Positions 1-6,422 of a stretch of DNA of 7,740 bases are shown in pieces. The DNA lies in assembly GCA_050743625.1 (NCBI GenBank), contig JBOGED010000356.1, positions 1 through 7,740 on the forward strand, written 5' to 3'. A program made the position numbers and the translations under genes. The notes under the pieces are model-generated. The model saw nothing but the letters and a program-made list of their open reading frames with translations, was not told the origin of the DNA and did no database searches. Every line of letters starts with the position of its first letter. The first letter of the stretch is position 1. This stretch comes from JBOGED01 sp050743625. GTDB taxonomy: Bacteria; Actinomycetota; Nitriliruptoria; Euzebyales; Egibacteraceae.

Positions 1-1
1 G

Positions 2-532
2 GGCGCCGTCGTCCTCGCTGCGACGGCGGTGTTCAACGCCGACCGCGGGCTTCCCTTGAGCGTGACGATCTTCCTCGGGCTCGTCGTCCTGTTCGACCTG
101 ATCACAACGAGGATGCGGTTCGGCCGCCACGTCCGTGCCGTGGGCGGCAGTCTCGAGGCTGCCCGCCGGGCCGGCATCTCGGTGGACCGGATCCGGGTGC
201 TGGCGTTCGTGCTCGCGTCGACGATGGCCGCCGCTGGGGGGATCCTCGGCGCGTCCCGGCTGCTGGCCGTCAACCAGTCGTCGGGAAGCAGCGACCTCCT
301 GCTCAACGTCATCGCCGCTGCCGTGATCGGCGGCACGAGCCTGTTCGGCGGGCGGGGGTCGGCCTGGTCCGCGCTGCTCGGCGCGCTCGTCATCGGCTCG
401 ATCGCCAACGGCATGGACCTGCTGGCGTTCTCGTCGAACGTGAAGTTCATGGTGACGGGGGCAGTGCTCCTTCTGGCTGCGACCATCGACGCGGTCTCCC
501 GCCGCGATCGGCTCGCCGCGGGCCGCGCCTGA
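2..532 (+). CDS. Sugar ABC transporter permease, XylH-like, C-terminal part (5' end outside window)
   Basis: This is the C-terminal 176 residues of an inner-membrane permease of the BPD_transp_2 family (RbsC/XylH type), which with a periplasmic-type binding protein and a two-domain ATPase imports sugars. The frame is open from base 2 and ends at TGA 530-532. Family marks seen: the cytoplasmic loop FGRHVRAVGGSLEAARRAGI that contacts the ATPase, the conserved AAAVIGGTSLFGGRGS segment, and a last helix preceded by SIANGMDLL, the pattern of xylose-type (XylH) permeases rather than ribose-type ones. Three to four hydrophobic segments are visible. The substrate is inferred as xylose or a related pentose and is not proven. 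The binding-protein and ATPase genes would lie upstream, outside the window. The gene converges on acs with 9 bases between stop codons and no hairpin terminator in the gap. Confidence 0.9.
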   Translation, partial: GAVVLAATAVFNADRGLPLSVTIFLGLVVLFDLITTRMRFGRHVRAVGGSLEAARRAGISVDRIRVLAFVLASTMAAAGGILGASRLLAVNQSSGSSDLLLNVIAAAVIGGTSLFGGRGSAWSALLGALVIGSIANGMDLLAFSSNVKFMVTGAVLLLAATIDAVSRRDRLAAGRA

Positions 533-541
533 GCCGCATCG

Positions 542-2497
542 CTACTGCCTCTGGGCCTCGGACCTGCGCTTGATCTCATCGACGATGTCGGCGTTCGCAA
601 GGGTGGTCACGTCGCCGAGCGGGCGGCCCTCGGCGATGTCCCGCAGGAGGCGCCGCATGATCTTGCCCGACCGCGTCTTGGGCAGGTCCTCGGTGAACAG
701 GATCTGCTTCGGGCGGGCGAGCTTGCCGATGCGGTCGGCCACATGCTCACGGAGCTCCTTGGCCAGGTCGTCATCGCCCTGGTCGTCACCGCGCAAGCTG
801 ACGAACGCGGAGATGGCCTGGCCGGTGTCCGGGTCGCTGCGGCCGACCACGGCGGCCTCGGCGACCTTGGGGTGATCGACCAGCGCGCTTTCGACCTCGG
901 TGGTCGAGATGCGGTGGCCCGAGACGTTCATCACGTCGTCGACGCGGCCGAGCAACCAGATGCTCCCGTCGTCGTCGAGCTTCGCGCCGTCGCCGGCGAA
1001 GTAGATCTCGTTGCCGAACCGGGACCAGTAGGTCTCGACGTACCGCTCGTCGTCTCCCCACAACGTCCGCAGCATCGACGGCCACGGCCGCTGCAAGGTC
1101 AGGAAACCGCCGCCGCCGGGCGGTACCGGCTCACCCTGGTTGTCCACGACGACCGACTTGACGCCGGGGAAGTCACGCATCGCCGACCCCGGCTTCGCCG
1201 CGGTGATACCCGGCAGCGGGGAGATCATGATCGCCCCCGTCTCGGTCTGCCACCACGTGTCCACGACGGGGCAGCGACCACCGCCGATGTGCTCGTGGTA
1301 CCACATCCACGCCTCGGGGTTGATCGGCTCGCCGACGCTGCCGAGCAGCCGCAGGCTCGACATGTCGTGCTTCGCGGGCAGGTCCGCGCCCCACTTCATG
1401 AACGCGCGGATGGCCGTCGGGGCGGTGTACAGGATCGTCACGTCGTACCGCTCGACGATCTCCCAGAACCGGTCACGCGCCGGGTGGTCCGGAGCGCCCT
1501 CGTACATGACCGACGTCGCGCGGTTGGCGAGCGGGCCGTAGACGATGTAGCTGTGGCCGGTCACCCAGCCGATGTCGGCCGCGCACCAGTAGACGTCGGT
1601 GTCGGGCTTCAGGTCGAAGATCAGCCGGTGCGTCGCGGCGACTTGCGTCAGGTAGCCGCCGGTGGTGTGGACGATGCCCTTGGGCTTCCCGGTCGTGCCG
1701 GACGTGTAGAGGATGTAGAGGATGTCCTCGGCGTCCATCGGCTCGGGCGGGCAGTCCGCCGACTGGTCGCTCACCAGGTCGTGGTACCAGTGGTCACGTC
1801 CCTCGCTCCACTCGACGTCCTCGCCGGTGCGGCGGACCACGACGCAGGTCCAGATCTTGTCCGTGCCCTGCATCGCCTTGTCGGCGTTCTCCTTCAGCGG
1901 GACGACATTGCCTTTGCGGTACGAGCCGTCGGCCGTGATCAGCACGTGTGCCTCGGCGTCGTCCACGCGGTCGATCACCGACTGGCTCGAGAAGCCCGCG
2001 AACACCACCGAGTGGATCGCGCCGATCCGCGCGCAGGCGAGCATCGCGACCGGAAGCTCGGGGATCATCGGCAGGTAGATGCAGACCCGGTCACCTTTCC
2101 CGACCCCCAACGACTTCAACGCGTTCGCGAAGCGCGAGACCTCGTCCTTCAGCTCCGCGTACGTCAAGACGCGGGTGTCGCCCGGCTCGCCCTCCCAGTG
2201 GTACGCGACCTGATCGCCGTAGCCGTCCTCGACGTGCCGGTCCAGGCAGTTGTCGCTCGCGTTGAGCTGCCCTCCCACGAACCACTTCGCGTGCGGCGGC
2301 GTCCACTCGAGGACCGTGTCCCACTTCCGGGACCACCGCAGCCGCCCGGCATGGCCCGCCCACCAGCCCTCGACGTCCTCCTCCGCCTCGGCGTAGACGG
2401 ATTCGTCCGCAACATTCGCCTGCGCGGTGAACTCGGGCGGCGGCGGGAACGACCGATCCTCTCGGTACAGGTTGGACAACGCGACGTTTTCGGACAT
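542..2497 (-). CDS. acs: Acetyl-CoA synthetase (acetate--CoA ligase, AMP-forming)
   Basis: A 651-residue cytoplasmic enzyme that makes acetyl-CoA from acetate, ATP and CoA through acetyl-AMP. The length matches the family (about 650). Seen in order: N-terminal Acs segment with WTPPHAKWFVGGQLN at 65-79; the phosphate-binding loop YTSGTTGKPKG at 264-274; TWWQTETG at 414-421, whose tryptophan W416 limits the pocket to short acyl chains and favours acetate over longer acids; the adenylate/hinge motif GRVDDVMNVSGHRI at 517-530; and PKTRSGKIMRR at 606-616, whose K612 is the catalytic lysine that protein acetyltransferases modify to switch Acs off. The start chosen is the ATG at 2497, because AAGGAGAC lies 7 bases before it; the frame is open to 2569 but the extra 24 residues are not Acs-like. 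The gene is undamaged over 2 kb. It probably partners functionally with the broken symporter operon at 4202-7712 (inference). Confidence 0.97.
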   Translation of the reverse strand: MSENVALSNLYREDRSFPPPPEFTAQANVADESVYAEAEEDVEGWWAGHAGRLRWSRKWDTVLEWTPPHAKWFVGGQLNASDNCLDRHVEDGYGDQVAYHWEGEPGDTRVLTYAELKDEVSRFANALKSLGVGKGDRVCIYLPMIPELPVAMLACARIGAIHSVVFAGFSSQSVIDRVDDAEAHVLITADGSYRKGNVVPLKENADKAMQGTDKIWTCVVVRRTGEDVEWSEGRDHWYHDLVSDQSADCPPEPMDAEDILYILYTSGTTGKPKGIVHTTGGYLTQVAATHRLIFDLKPDTDVYWCAADIGWVTGHSYIVYGPLANRATSVMYEGAPDHPARDRFWEIVERYDVTILYTAPTAIRAFMKWGADLPAKHDMSSLRLLGSVGEPINPEAWMWYHEHIGGGRCPVVDTWWQTETGAIMISPLPGITAAKPGSAMRDFPGVKSVVVDNQGEPVPPGGGGFLTLQRPWPSMLRTLWGDDERYVETYWSRFGNEIYFAGDGAKLDDDGSIWLLGRVDDVMNVSGHRISTTEVESALVDHPKVAEAAVVGRSDPDTGQAISAFVSLRGDDQGDDDLAKELREHVADRIGKLARPKQILFTEDLPKTRSGKIMRRLLRDIAEGRPLGDVTTLANADIVDEIKRRSEAQRQ

Positions 2498-2504
2498 CAA
2501 TCCC

Positions 2505-2512
2505 GTCTCCTT
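2505..2512 (-). promoter_or_regulatory. Ribosome binding site of acs
   Basis: On the minus strand this reads AAGGAGAC, a near-consensus Shine-Dalgarno sequence, with 7 bases between it and the ATG at 2497. It decides the start codon against longer in-frame options up to 2569. Confidence 0.8.
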
Positions 2513-2725
2513 CGGTGGACGATCAGCGCACCCGGCATGCAGCCTAGTCGAGACGGCCCAGCCGGGCACCGGCTACGCTGATTCCCTATCGAGGTGGGCC
2601 AGATTGGCAGCGGGAGCTGATAGACCGTGGTCAGGGTCCCGGGGGGCCCGGTCGCCGAATGTGGTGAGTAGCCCGTCGTAGACCCCCCAACCGGTGCACA
2701 ATGTCGATTCTACATAGCCACCCTC

Positions 2726-2732
2726 AAGGGGA
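2726..2732 (+). promoter_or_regulatory. Ribosome binding site of mscL
   Basis: AAGGGGA lies 7 bases before the ATG at 2740. It fixes that start in preference to the in-frame ATG at 2701, which has no such sequence and would add 13 residues unlike MscL. Confidence 0.7.
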
Positions 2733-2739
2733 ATACCCG

Positions 2740-3105
2740 ATGTTCAAGGATTATCGAGCGTTTCTGTTCCAAGCCAGCCTGCTCAACTTGGCTGTCGCGT
2801 TCATCTTGGGCGCCGCGTTCAGCTCGGTGGTTCAATCGCTCGCCGAGGACGTCATCATGGCCCCCATCGCGGGATCCCTAGGCTTCGACCAGGTGGCGGA
2901 CTGGACGCTCGGCGGTGTCGCCATCGGCTCGTTCCTCGCCGCGCTGTTGAGCTTCGTCGTCATCGCGACGGTGCTCTTCGTGATCGTCAGGGCGGTCAGC
3001 AAGCTCCAGGGCCGCGATCCGGGGGACGCAGCGTGGGCGGACTCCGACGAGGTCATCCTTCTCCGTGAGATCCGCGACGCGCTGCTCAGCCAGCAACGCG
3101 CCTGA
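2740..3105 (+). CDS. mscL: Large-conductance mechanosensitive channel MscL (short form)
   Basis: A 121-residue inner-membrane protein that forms a homopentameric pore and opens under membrane tension to release solutes during sudden osmotic downshift. Seen: an amphipathic N-terminal helix (MFKDYRAFLFQ, 1-11), pore-lining helix TM1 at about 15-43 with the family pattern NLAVAFILGAAFSSVV, a short external loop at about 44-60, TM2 at about 61-87, and a C-terminal charged helix (SDEVILLREIRDALL, 102-116) that bundles in the cytoplasm. The external loop and the linker are short, so the protein is below the usual 130-150 residues but lacks no core element. It stands alone and is followed by a 41-base hairpin that may end its transcript. 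Nothing suggests a link to its neighbours. Confidence 0.93.
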   Translation: MFKDYRAFLFQASLLNLAVAFILGAAFSSVVQSLAEDVIMAPIAGSLGFDQVADWTLGGVAIGSFLAALLSFVVIATVLFVIVRAVSKLQGRDPGDAAWADSDEVILLREIRDALLSQQRA

Positions 3106-3159
3106 CGGCGCTGGACCTCACGCGCCTGCCCGGGGATTGATGCGGCTTCCTGCGACCAT

Positions 3160-3200
3160 TGTGTCGAGTCAGGTCCGGATTTCGGATCTAACCCGACACA
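3160..3200. terminator. Strong 41-base imperfect inverted repeat after mscL, possible bidirectional terminator
   Basis: The arms start with a perfect 7-base pair block (TGTGTCG at 3160-3166 with CGACACA at 3194-3200). Pairing continues inward almost to the centre: two A-C mismatches (3167/3193, 3170/3190), two G-U wobbles, and a TCCG/CGGA block around a tiny central loop. It begins 54 bases after the mscL stop, between mscL and the convergent minus-strand pair, where a bidirectional terminator would be expected. There is no T-run after it, so it is not a classic intrinsic terminator. It could instead be an operator or a mobile palindromic repeat. Confidence 0.45.
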
Positions 3201-3242
3201 CCCCTGTCCTCCAGCAGGCGGGAGAATTTCGGACGCCTGCGC

Positions 3243-3260
3243 GCTCATGGCCTCACGCTA
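3243..3260 (-). repeat. Direct repeat copy 1 (decayed copy of the promoter/start at 4022-4040)
   Basis: On the minus strand this reads TAGCGTGAGGCCATGAGC and differs from the segment at 4022-4040 only by lacking one A. It carries the same -10-like TAGCGT, short leader and ATG AGC. The hexamer 17 bases upstream is TTTCCC, a poor -35, so it is probably weak or dead as a promoter. The reading frame it opens (down to 2832) runs antisense through mscL and does not look like a protein. The copies face the same way and bracket the low-G+C gene pair. Confidence 0.65.
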
Positions 3261-3291
3261 CGGTCATTCGCCTGCGCGGGAAACCCCCCGG

Positions 3292-3303
3292 GGCGAGCTC
3301 GCC
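3292..3303. repeat. Perfect 12-base palindrome
   Basis: GGCGAGCTCGCC is its own reverse complement. It lies in the gene-free stretch 3106-3386. A palindrome without a loop is more like a dimeric protein-binding site than an RNA hairpin, but in G+C-rich DNA chance is possible. Confidence 0.4.
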
Positions 3304-3327
3304 TCCCCGCCGGTCCCGCTCCCCAGC

Positions 3328-3347
3328 TTTGCGCGCAGGCGCGCAAA
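3328..3347. repeat. Perfect 9-base inverted repeat with 2-base centre
   Basis: TTTGCGCGC (3328-3336), AG, GCGCGCAAA (3339-3347). It sits 40 bases beyond the stop codon of the minus-strand gene ending at 3387. As RNA it would form an 8-pair stem with a four-base loop (CAGG). The A/T flanks are in the wrong order for a standard terminator on either strand. It may end the minus-strand transcript in a U-tract-independent way, or be an operator. The rest of 3106-3386 holds no recognisable gene. Confidence 0.5.
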
Positions 3348-3386
3348 ACCGCAGATCGGTATAAGCCGAGCTCGATGTTGTTTCGT

Positions 3387-3815
3387 CTATCCTCGCCAGC
3401 GCTGGGCTCTTTGGAGCGCCAGTTCCTCAGCGATCGCGGAATGCTCGGCGAGGGCTTCATCGGCAAGCGGTACGAGTTCATGGCCGCGTAGTAGCCCGAA
3501 CCCCACCCACTGCTGATGTACCTCGCCTCGGCGGCTTCGTATCTCTTGGTACATGGGGCGCAGCACGAGAGCCTCTCCGGCAAGGTCCCGCAACGCTTGT
3601 ACCTGCGCCCGTTCACCCGACGCCATCGCGACTGCATCGACGCCTGCCTCTCGTATTGCCTGGAGAAGCTGGTCTGCACTCCTTCTCACCGGTGAGTGAT
3701 CTCGAACCTCGACATTCTTCCCAAAGATGCGCTGAAGCTCAGCAATACGACTCTCGCCCCATGGTCTGTTCCGCCATTCAACTGGCGTGATGTGCAGAAG
3801 TCGAGTTGCCGTCAC
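3387..3815 (-). CDS. Hypothetical protein, 142 residues, alpha/beta; second gene of a coupled pair
   Basis: I do not recognise the family. The protein starts at GTG 3815, which overlaps the stop of the upstream gene as GTGA, the usual form of translational coupling, and ends at TAG 3387-3389. The first two thirds alternate strands and helices: TRLLHITP, ESRIAELQRIFG, NVEVRDHS, SADQLLQAIREAG, VDAVAMASG, ERAQVQALRDLA, EALVLRPM. This would suit a small Rossmann-like or flavodoxin-like fold. The C-terminal third is charged and helical. There is no signal peptide, membrane helix, zinc-binding cluster or P-loop. The G+C content (about 55-62% in hand-counted lines) is well below the flanking genes, which suggests recent transfer. 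Soluble cytoplasmic location is likely. A toxin-antitoxin or phage/element accessory role would fit the small coupled pair but nothing in the sequence proves it. Confidence 0.7.
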   Translation of the reverse strand: MTATRLLHITPVEWRNRPWGESRIAELQRIFGKNVEVRDHSPVRRSADQLLQAIREAGVDAVAMASGERAQVQALRDLAGEALVLRPMYQEIRSRRGEVHQQWVGFGLLRGHELVPLADEALAEHSAIAEELALQRAQRWRG

Positions 3816-4027
3816 GCGGTCCGGCGGGTGTCTCTCAGCGCTGTCTCCGCCTCGCCAAGTCGGTGAATCAACTCGAAGACGATCAGCTCGTTGAATCGCT
3901 CGCCTTGGTCGTACTGCCGTTCTATCTCCTCCAATAGAGTAGAGGTCTGGTAGTCCTGGTAGGGGCGGTGAGGGTCGAACGCCTCGATGGTGGGCCTCAC
4001 ATCGGGTGCTGCGGTCTGCGGGCTCAT
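3812..4027 (-). CDS. Hypothetical protein, 71 residues, helical and charged; first gene of a coupled pair
   Basis: No family recognised. The chosen start is ATG 4027, 7 bases downstream of a TAGCGT -10 box, so the mRNA would begin at or next to the start codon (leaderless). A GTG at 4096 is in frame but lies upstream of that promoter and would read through it. The protein has a polar N-terminal stretch with FDPHRPYQDYQ (17-27), then a long predicted helix rich in Glu, Arg and Leu (about 28-67) with heptad-like spacing (LLEEIERQYDQ ... FNELIVFELIHRL), which suggests dimerisation or binding to its partner. It ends at TGA 3812-3814, overlapping the next gene's GTG. G+C is about 53-55% in two hand-counted lines. 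Size, order and overlap resemble an antitoxin-first pair, but that is only context. Confidence 0.65.
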   Translation of the reverse strand: MSPQTAAPDVRPTIEAFDPHRPYQDYQTSTLLEEIERQYDQGERFNELIVFELIHRLGEAETALRDTRRTA

Positions 4028-4040
4028 GGCCTTCACGCTA
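4022..4040 (-). repeat. Direct repeat copy 2 (-10 box, leader and start codon)
   Basis: Minus-strand TAGCGTGAAGGCCATGAGC, matching 3243-3260 over 18 bases with one extra A. It contains the -10 box, the leader and the first two codons of the 71-residue gene. The two copies lie about 780 bases apart in the same orientation. Confidence 0.65.
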
Positions 4041-4063
4041 GGGCGCGCTATGGCAAAAGCCAA
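4035..4063 (-). promoter_or_regulatory. Promoter of the hypothetical gene pair, probably giving leaderless mRNA
   Basis: On the minus strand: -35 TTGGCT (plus 4058-4063), 17-base spacer, -10 TAGCGT (plus 4035-4040). Only 7 bases (GAAGGCC) separate the -10 from the ATG at 4027, so transcription should start at or next to the A of ATG. Leaderless mRNAs with exactly this spacing are common in actinobacteria. Confidence 0.6.
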
Positions 4064-4201
4064 ATACCCTCGGCGCGAGTCCACGACGCGCTCCACAGCG
4101 CCCCGCCCCTGACCGTGACGGGCACTACTTCTGGGGTGAGTGGAGCGGAGTTTCGGGGGCGAGTGGCCTGAGGGTGCGGGGCCGCGGGGCCGGCGGGGTG
4201 G

Positions 4202-4453
4202 ATGGACGAGTTCGACACCCCGGTGGAGGTCGATGCGCTGTTCCGGACCCAGCGGCGGATCGCGTTCGGCTACTTCCTGCTGTTCATCGGCGTCACACTG
4301 GGCGTGCCCGCGCTCACGCTGGTGCTTGACTAGTGGTCGTCGGGACGGCTGATCGGCGGGATGAGCCCGAACTTCGCCATGGCCGCGTTCGGCCTGTACG
4401 GCTTCTTCCTGATCCTGGGGATCGCGGCCCGCGTCGCTGGCTACCGCGGTTGA
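4202..4453 (+). pseudogene. Small two-helix membrane accessory protein of a solute symporter (DUF485/DUF4212-like), broken by TAG
   Basis: The frame opens at ATG 4202, reads 43 residues (FRTQRRIAFGYFLLFIGVTLG: first membrane helix with an arginine-rich cytoplasmic lead), meets TAG at 4331-4333, then continues in the same frame with WSSGRLIGGMSPNF and a second helix (FGLYGFFLILGIAARVAGYRG) to TGA 4451-4453. Two helices with this layout just before an SSS transporter are typical of the small partner subunits found beside ActP-type symporters. The similarity is one of size and context; the exact family is uncertain. The other frame (from 4452) gives EDQMLGGPRAFSDDDEGP and stops at 4506-4508 in an ATGA overlap with the symporter start, so the native C-terminus may have extended there and a second lesion may exist near 4445-4452. 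The 4064-4201 stretch upstream holds G-rich sequence but no clear promoter. Confidence 0.65.
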
Positions 4454-4504
4454 GGATCAGATGCTCGGCGGTCCGCGGGCGTTCTCGGACGACGACGAAG
4501 GCCC

Positions 4505-6254
4505 ATGAGTGGCATCGGTCTGATCGTGCTCGTGGCCGCGTTGGGCGGCAGCCTCGCGCTCAGCCTGTTGGTGCGCCCTCGCGGCCGGGCGACGACGTTC
4601 GACTTCTACCTCGCGGGCCAAAAGATCGGCGTGCTGACCAACTCATGCGCGATCTGCGGAGACTACGTGTCGGCCGCGTCCTTCCTCGGGGTCGCCGCCG
4701 CCGTCTACGCGTCCGGCCTGGACGGCGTCTGGTACGCGACGGGGTTCGCCGCGGGGTTCGTGCCGGTGCTGCTGTTCGTGGCCGCGCCGCTGCGCCGGTT
4801 CGGCGAGTTCTCGATCCCCGACTTCCTGGGGAGGCGGCTGGAGTCCGAGCGGGTACGGCTGGCGGCGGTCCTCGTCGCCGAGCTGGTGATCCTCAGCTAC
4901 CTGGTCCCCCAGGCCGTGGGGTCGGGTATCACGTGGCCGCTGCTCGTCGGTGAGCGTCTTGGAGGATTTCGCCCTATACCACCGGGGTCGTGATCTCCAT
5001 GGTGGCGATCCCGGGGGTCGTCATGATCGGCGGCATGCGGGGGACGACCTGGACGCAGGCGGTGCAGTTCCTTGTCTTGCTCGTTGGGCTGTTGTGGCTG
5101 GCGGCGACAGTGCTCGCGGACGGGTTCGACTACCCCGCTTCGGTCGGTGAGCTAGGGGATGCGCCCTTGCGCAACCCGGCGCAGACGGTCGGAGACGGGT
5201 GGGAGATCCGCGACGCGCCGAACCTCGCGAACCCAGGCGAGCCCACGAGCTTCTCACAGCCCGGGGCTCGCTATGGCAGCGTGGGCCAGTTCGCCCTCGT
5301 CGTCACGCTGATTCTGGGGACCGCAGGGCTGCCGCACGTGATGAACCGGTTCTTCACCAGCCCCTCCGGGAGAGCGGCGAGGTCCACGACCGTCTGGGTG
5401 CTCGCGCTCGCCGGCATGTTCTACGCGTTGGCGGTGCTGCTCGGGACCGCGGCGCGCGCGCTGATTCCCGCGGCTGCGGCACGGTACGAGTGGCTCGCCG
5501 CGCTGACGGTGGACGGTGTGCTCCGCATCCCCGAACACGCCCTGCTCGCGCTGGGCCGCATCTACGGGGGGACGGCGGGGCTGGGAGTCGTCCGCGACGG
5601 GAGCATTCCTCGCGATCCTCGACACGATCGCCGGCCTGCTGCTCGCCTGCGAGGCGTCGTGGGGTCACGACATCTACGAGCGGCACATCAACCCCGAGGC
5701 GACCCAACGCCAGGCGTTGCACGCCGGGCAGGTAGCCGTCCTGGTGGTTGCGCTCGGCGCGACGATGCTCGCCTTGAGCCTCAACCCCGAGCGCCTGTCA
5801 CCCGCGTTCCCGTCGATCGTCGCGCAGATGGTCACGTGGGGCGTTCGCGCTCGCCGGCTCGGCGCTTACGCCGGTGTTCATCCTGGCGATCTGGTGGCCG
5901 CGGACTACCGCGGCAGGAGCGGTCGCCGGGATGGCGGTCGGCGCGACCGCCGCGGTCGCGCTCATCGTGACCGGGCTCGCGGTTGGCGGCGGCCAACCCA
6001 CCGTCCTGCTCATCACCCCGACGCTGATCGCCGCGCCGACGAGCTTCCTCACAACGATAGGCGTGTCGCTGTGCACGGCCCCGCCAGCGCACGTGGCCGC
6101 CTCATGGCTACGGATGCACGGCACGGCCGCCGACCGGCACGCCGAACGGCTCGCCCGCCTGACGATCGAAGGGATCGGGGGCGAAGCAGCGACGAGGTCC
6201 TCACCCAGGCAGCGGCTCTCTCTGCGCACAACCCTCAGGTCGAGAACGCCATGA
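4505..6254 (+). pseudogene. Sodium:solute symporter (SSS family, ActP/acetate-permease-like), disrupted by three frameshifts
   Basis: The pieces together give a near full-length SSS transporter, a many-helix inner-membrane protein that couples Na+ (or H+) entry to uptake of a small solute, here probably a monocarboxylate. Start ATG 4505. Piece 1 (4505 to about 4950) has FDFYLAGQKIG and YVSAASFLGVAAAVY near the N-terminus, the family pattern for the first helices and the substrate/Na+ region, then FSIPDFLGRRLES. Piece 2 (about 4972-5592) has GGMRGTTWTQAVQF and GTAGLPHVMNRFFTSPSGRA, closely like ActP. Piece 3 (5594-5840) has AFLAILDTIAGLLLA and HDIYERHINPEA. Piece 4 (5841-6254) carries the last helices with ILAIWWPRTTAAGAVAGM. 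Lesions: one base missing in 4951-4972, one extra C at 5592-5593, one extra G in the run 5838-5841. Correcting each restores family-like sequence. Only the first 147 or so residues could be made, so no working transporter is expected. Confidence 0.85.
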
Positions 6255-6422
6255 AGAGCGGCAGCCTCCTCCTCGTCGCCGTGGTCACCCTCGCCTGGGC
6301 GGTCGTCTTGGGTAGTGACGCGCGAGATGACCGACCAGCCGCTCGACGCCCACTGGACCGTGCTGGCCGGCGTCGTCGCGTCGAACCTGCTGATCCTCGG
6401 TTATCCCTCTGCGCTCCGCGGT
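6251..6422 (+). pseudogene. Remnant of a small two-helix membrane protein, frameshifted and run into the kinase gene
   Basis: ATG 6251 overlaps the symporter stop as ATGA, a mark of coupled translation. It reads MKSGSLLLVAVVTLAWAVVLG, a membrane helix, and then loses the frame. Removing one A at 6314 joins it to VTREMTDQPLDAHW and a second helix, TVLAGVVASNLLILGY, ending near SALRG at 6422. The reconstructed product would be about 56 residues with two helices. No stop follows: the frame runs straight into the sensor kinase sequence, so the end of this gene and the start of the next have been lost. It could also be the original membrane anchor of the kinase itself. I do not recognise a named family. 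Confidence 0.45.

Larger units (their letters stand above)
2498..2739. promoter_or_regulatory. Divergent intergenic region between acs and mscL; promoters not clearly resolved
   Basis: These 242 bases separate two divergent genes and must hold both promoters. On the minus strand TAGGCT (plus-strand 2541-2546) fits an actinobacterial TANNNT -10 box about 44 bases before the acs start, but the hexamer 17 bases upstream (GTGCCC) is a poor -35. On the plus strand TCTACATA (2709-2716) is a weak -10 candidate for mscL, placed close to the gene. A G/C block at 2636-2652 is self-complementary in part. No convincing operator or riboswitch is seen, and no open frame in it looks like a gene. Confidence 0.4.

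Noticed and set aside
743..2581. 612-residue open frame on the plus strand antisense to acs
   Set aside because: It mirrors the acs codons; the translation is rich in Arg, Val and Asp with no domain, and acs is an unmistakable gene. In high-G+C DNA long antisense frames are common.
2832..3248. 138-residue minus-strand frame starting at the far repeat copy (3248)
   Set aside because: Its second half is antisense to mscL and the first half covers the 41-base hairpin; the composition is not protein-like. The start context is real but the product is doubtful.
3245..3679. 144-residue minus-strand frame overlapping the 142-residue gene
   Set aside because: It is another frame of the same DNA, rich in Arg, Ser and Cys. 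The GTGA-coupled frame is the better gene.
4331..4333. Pyrrolysine or programmed readthrough at TAG
   Set aside because: No readthrough or insertion signal is visible and all downstream genes are also broken, so plain nonsense mutation is simpler.
4951..5841. Programmed frameshifting in the symporter
   Set aside because: Three shifts of mixed direction without slippery heptamers or a conserved stimulatory structure; decay or sequencing error explains them.
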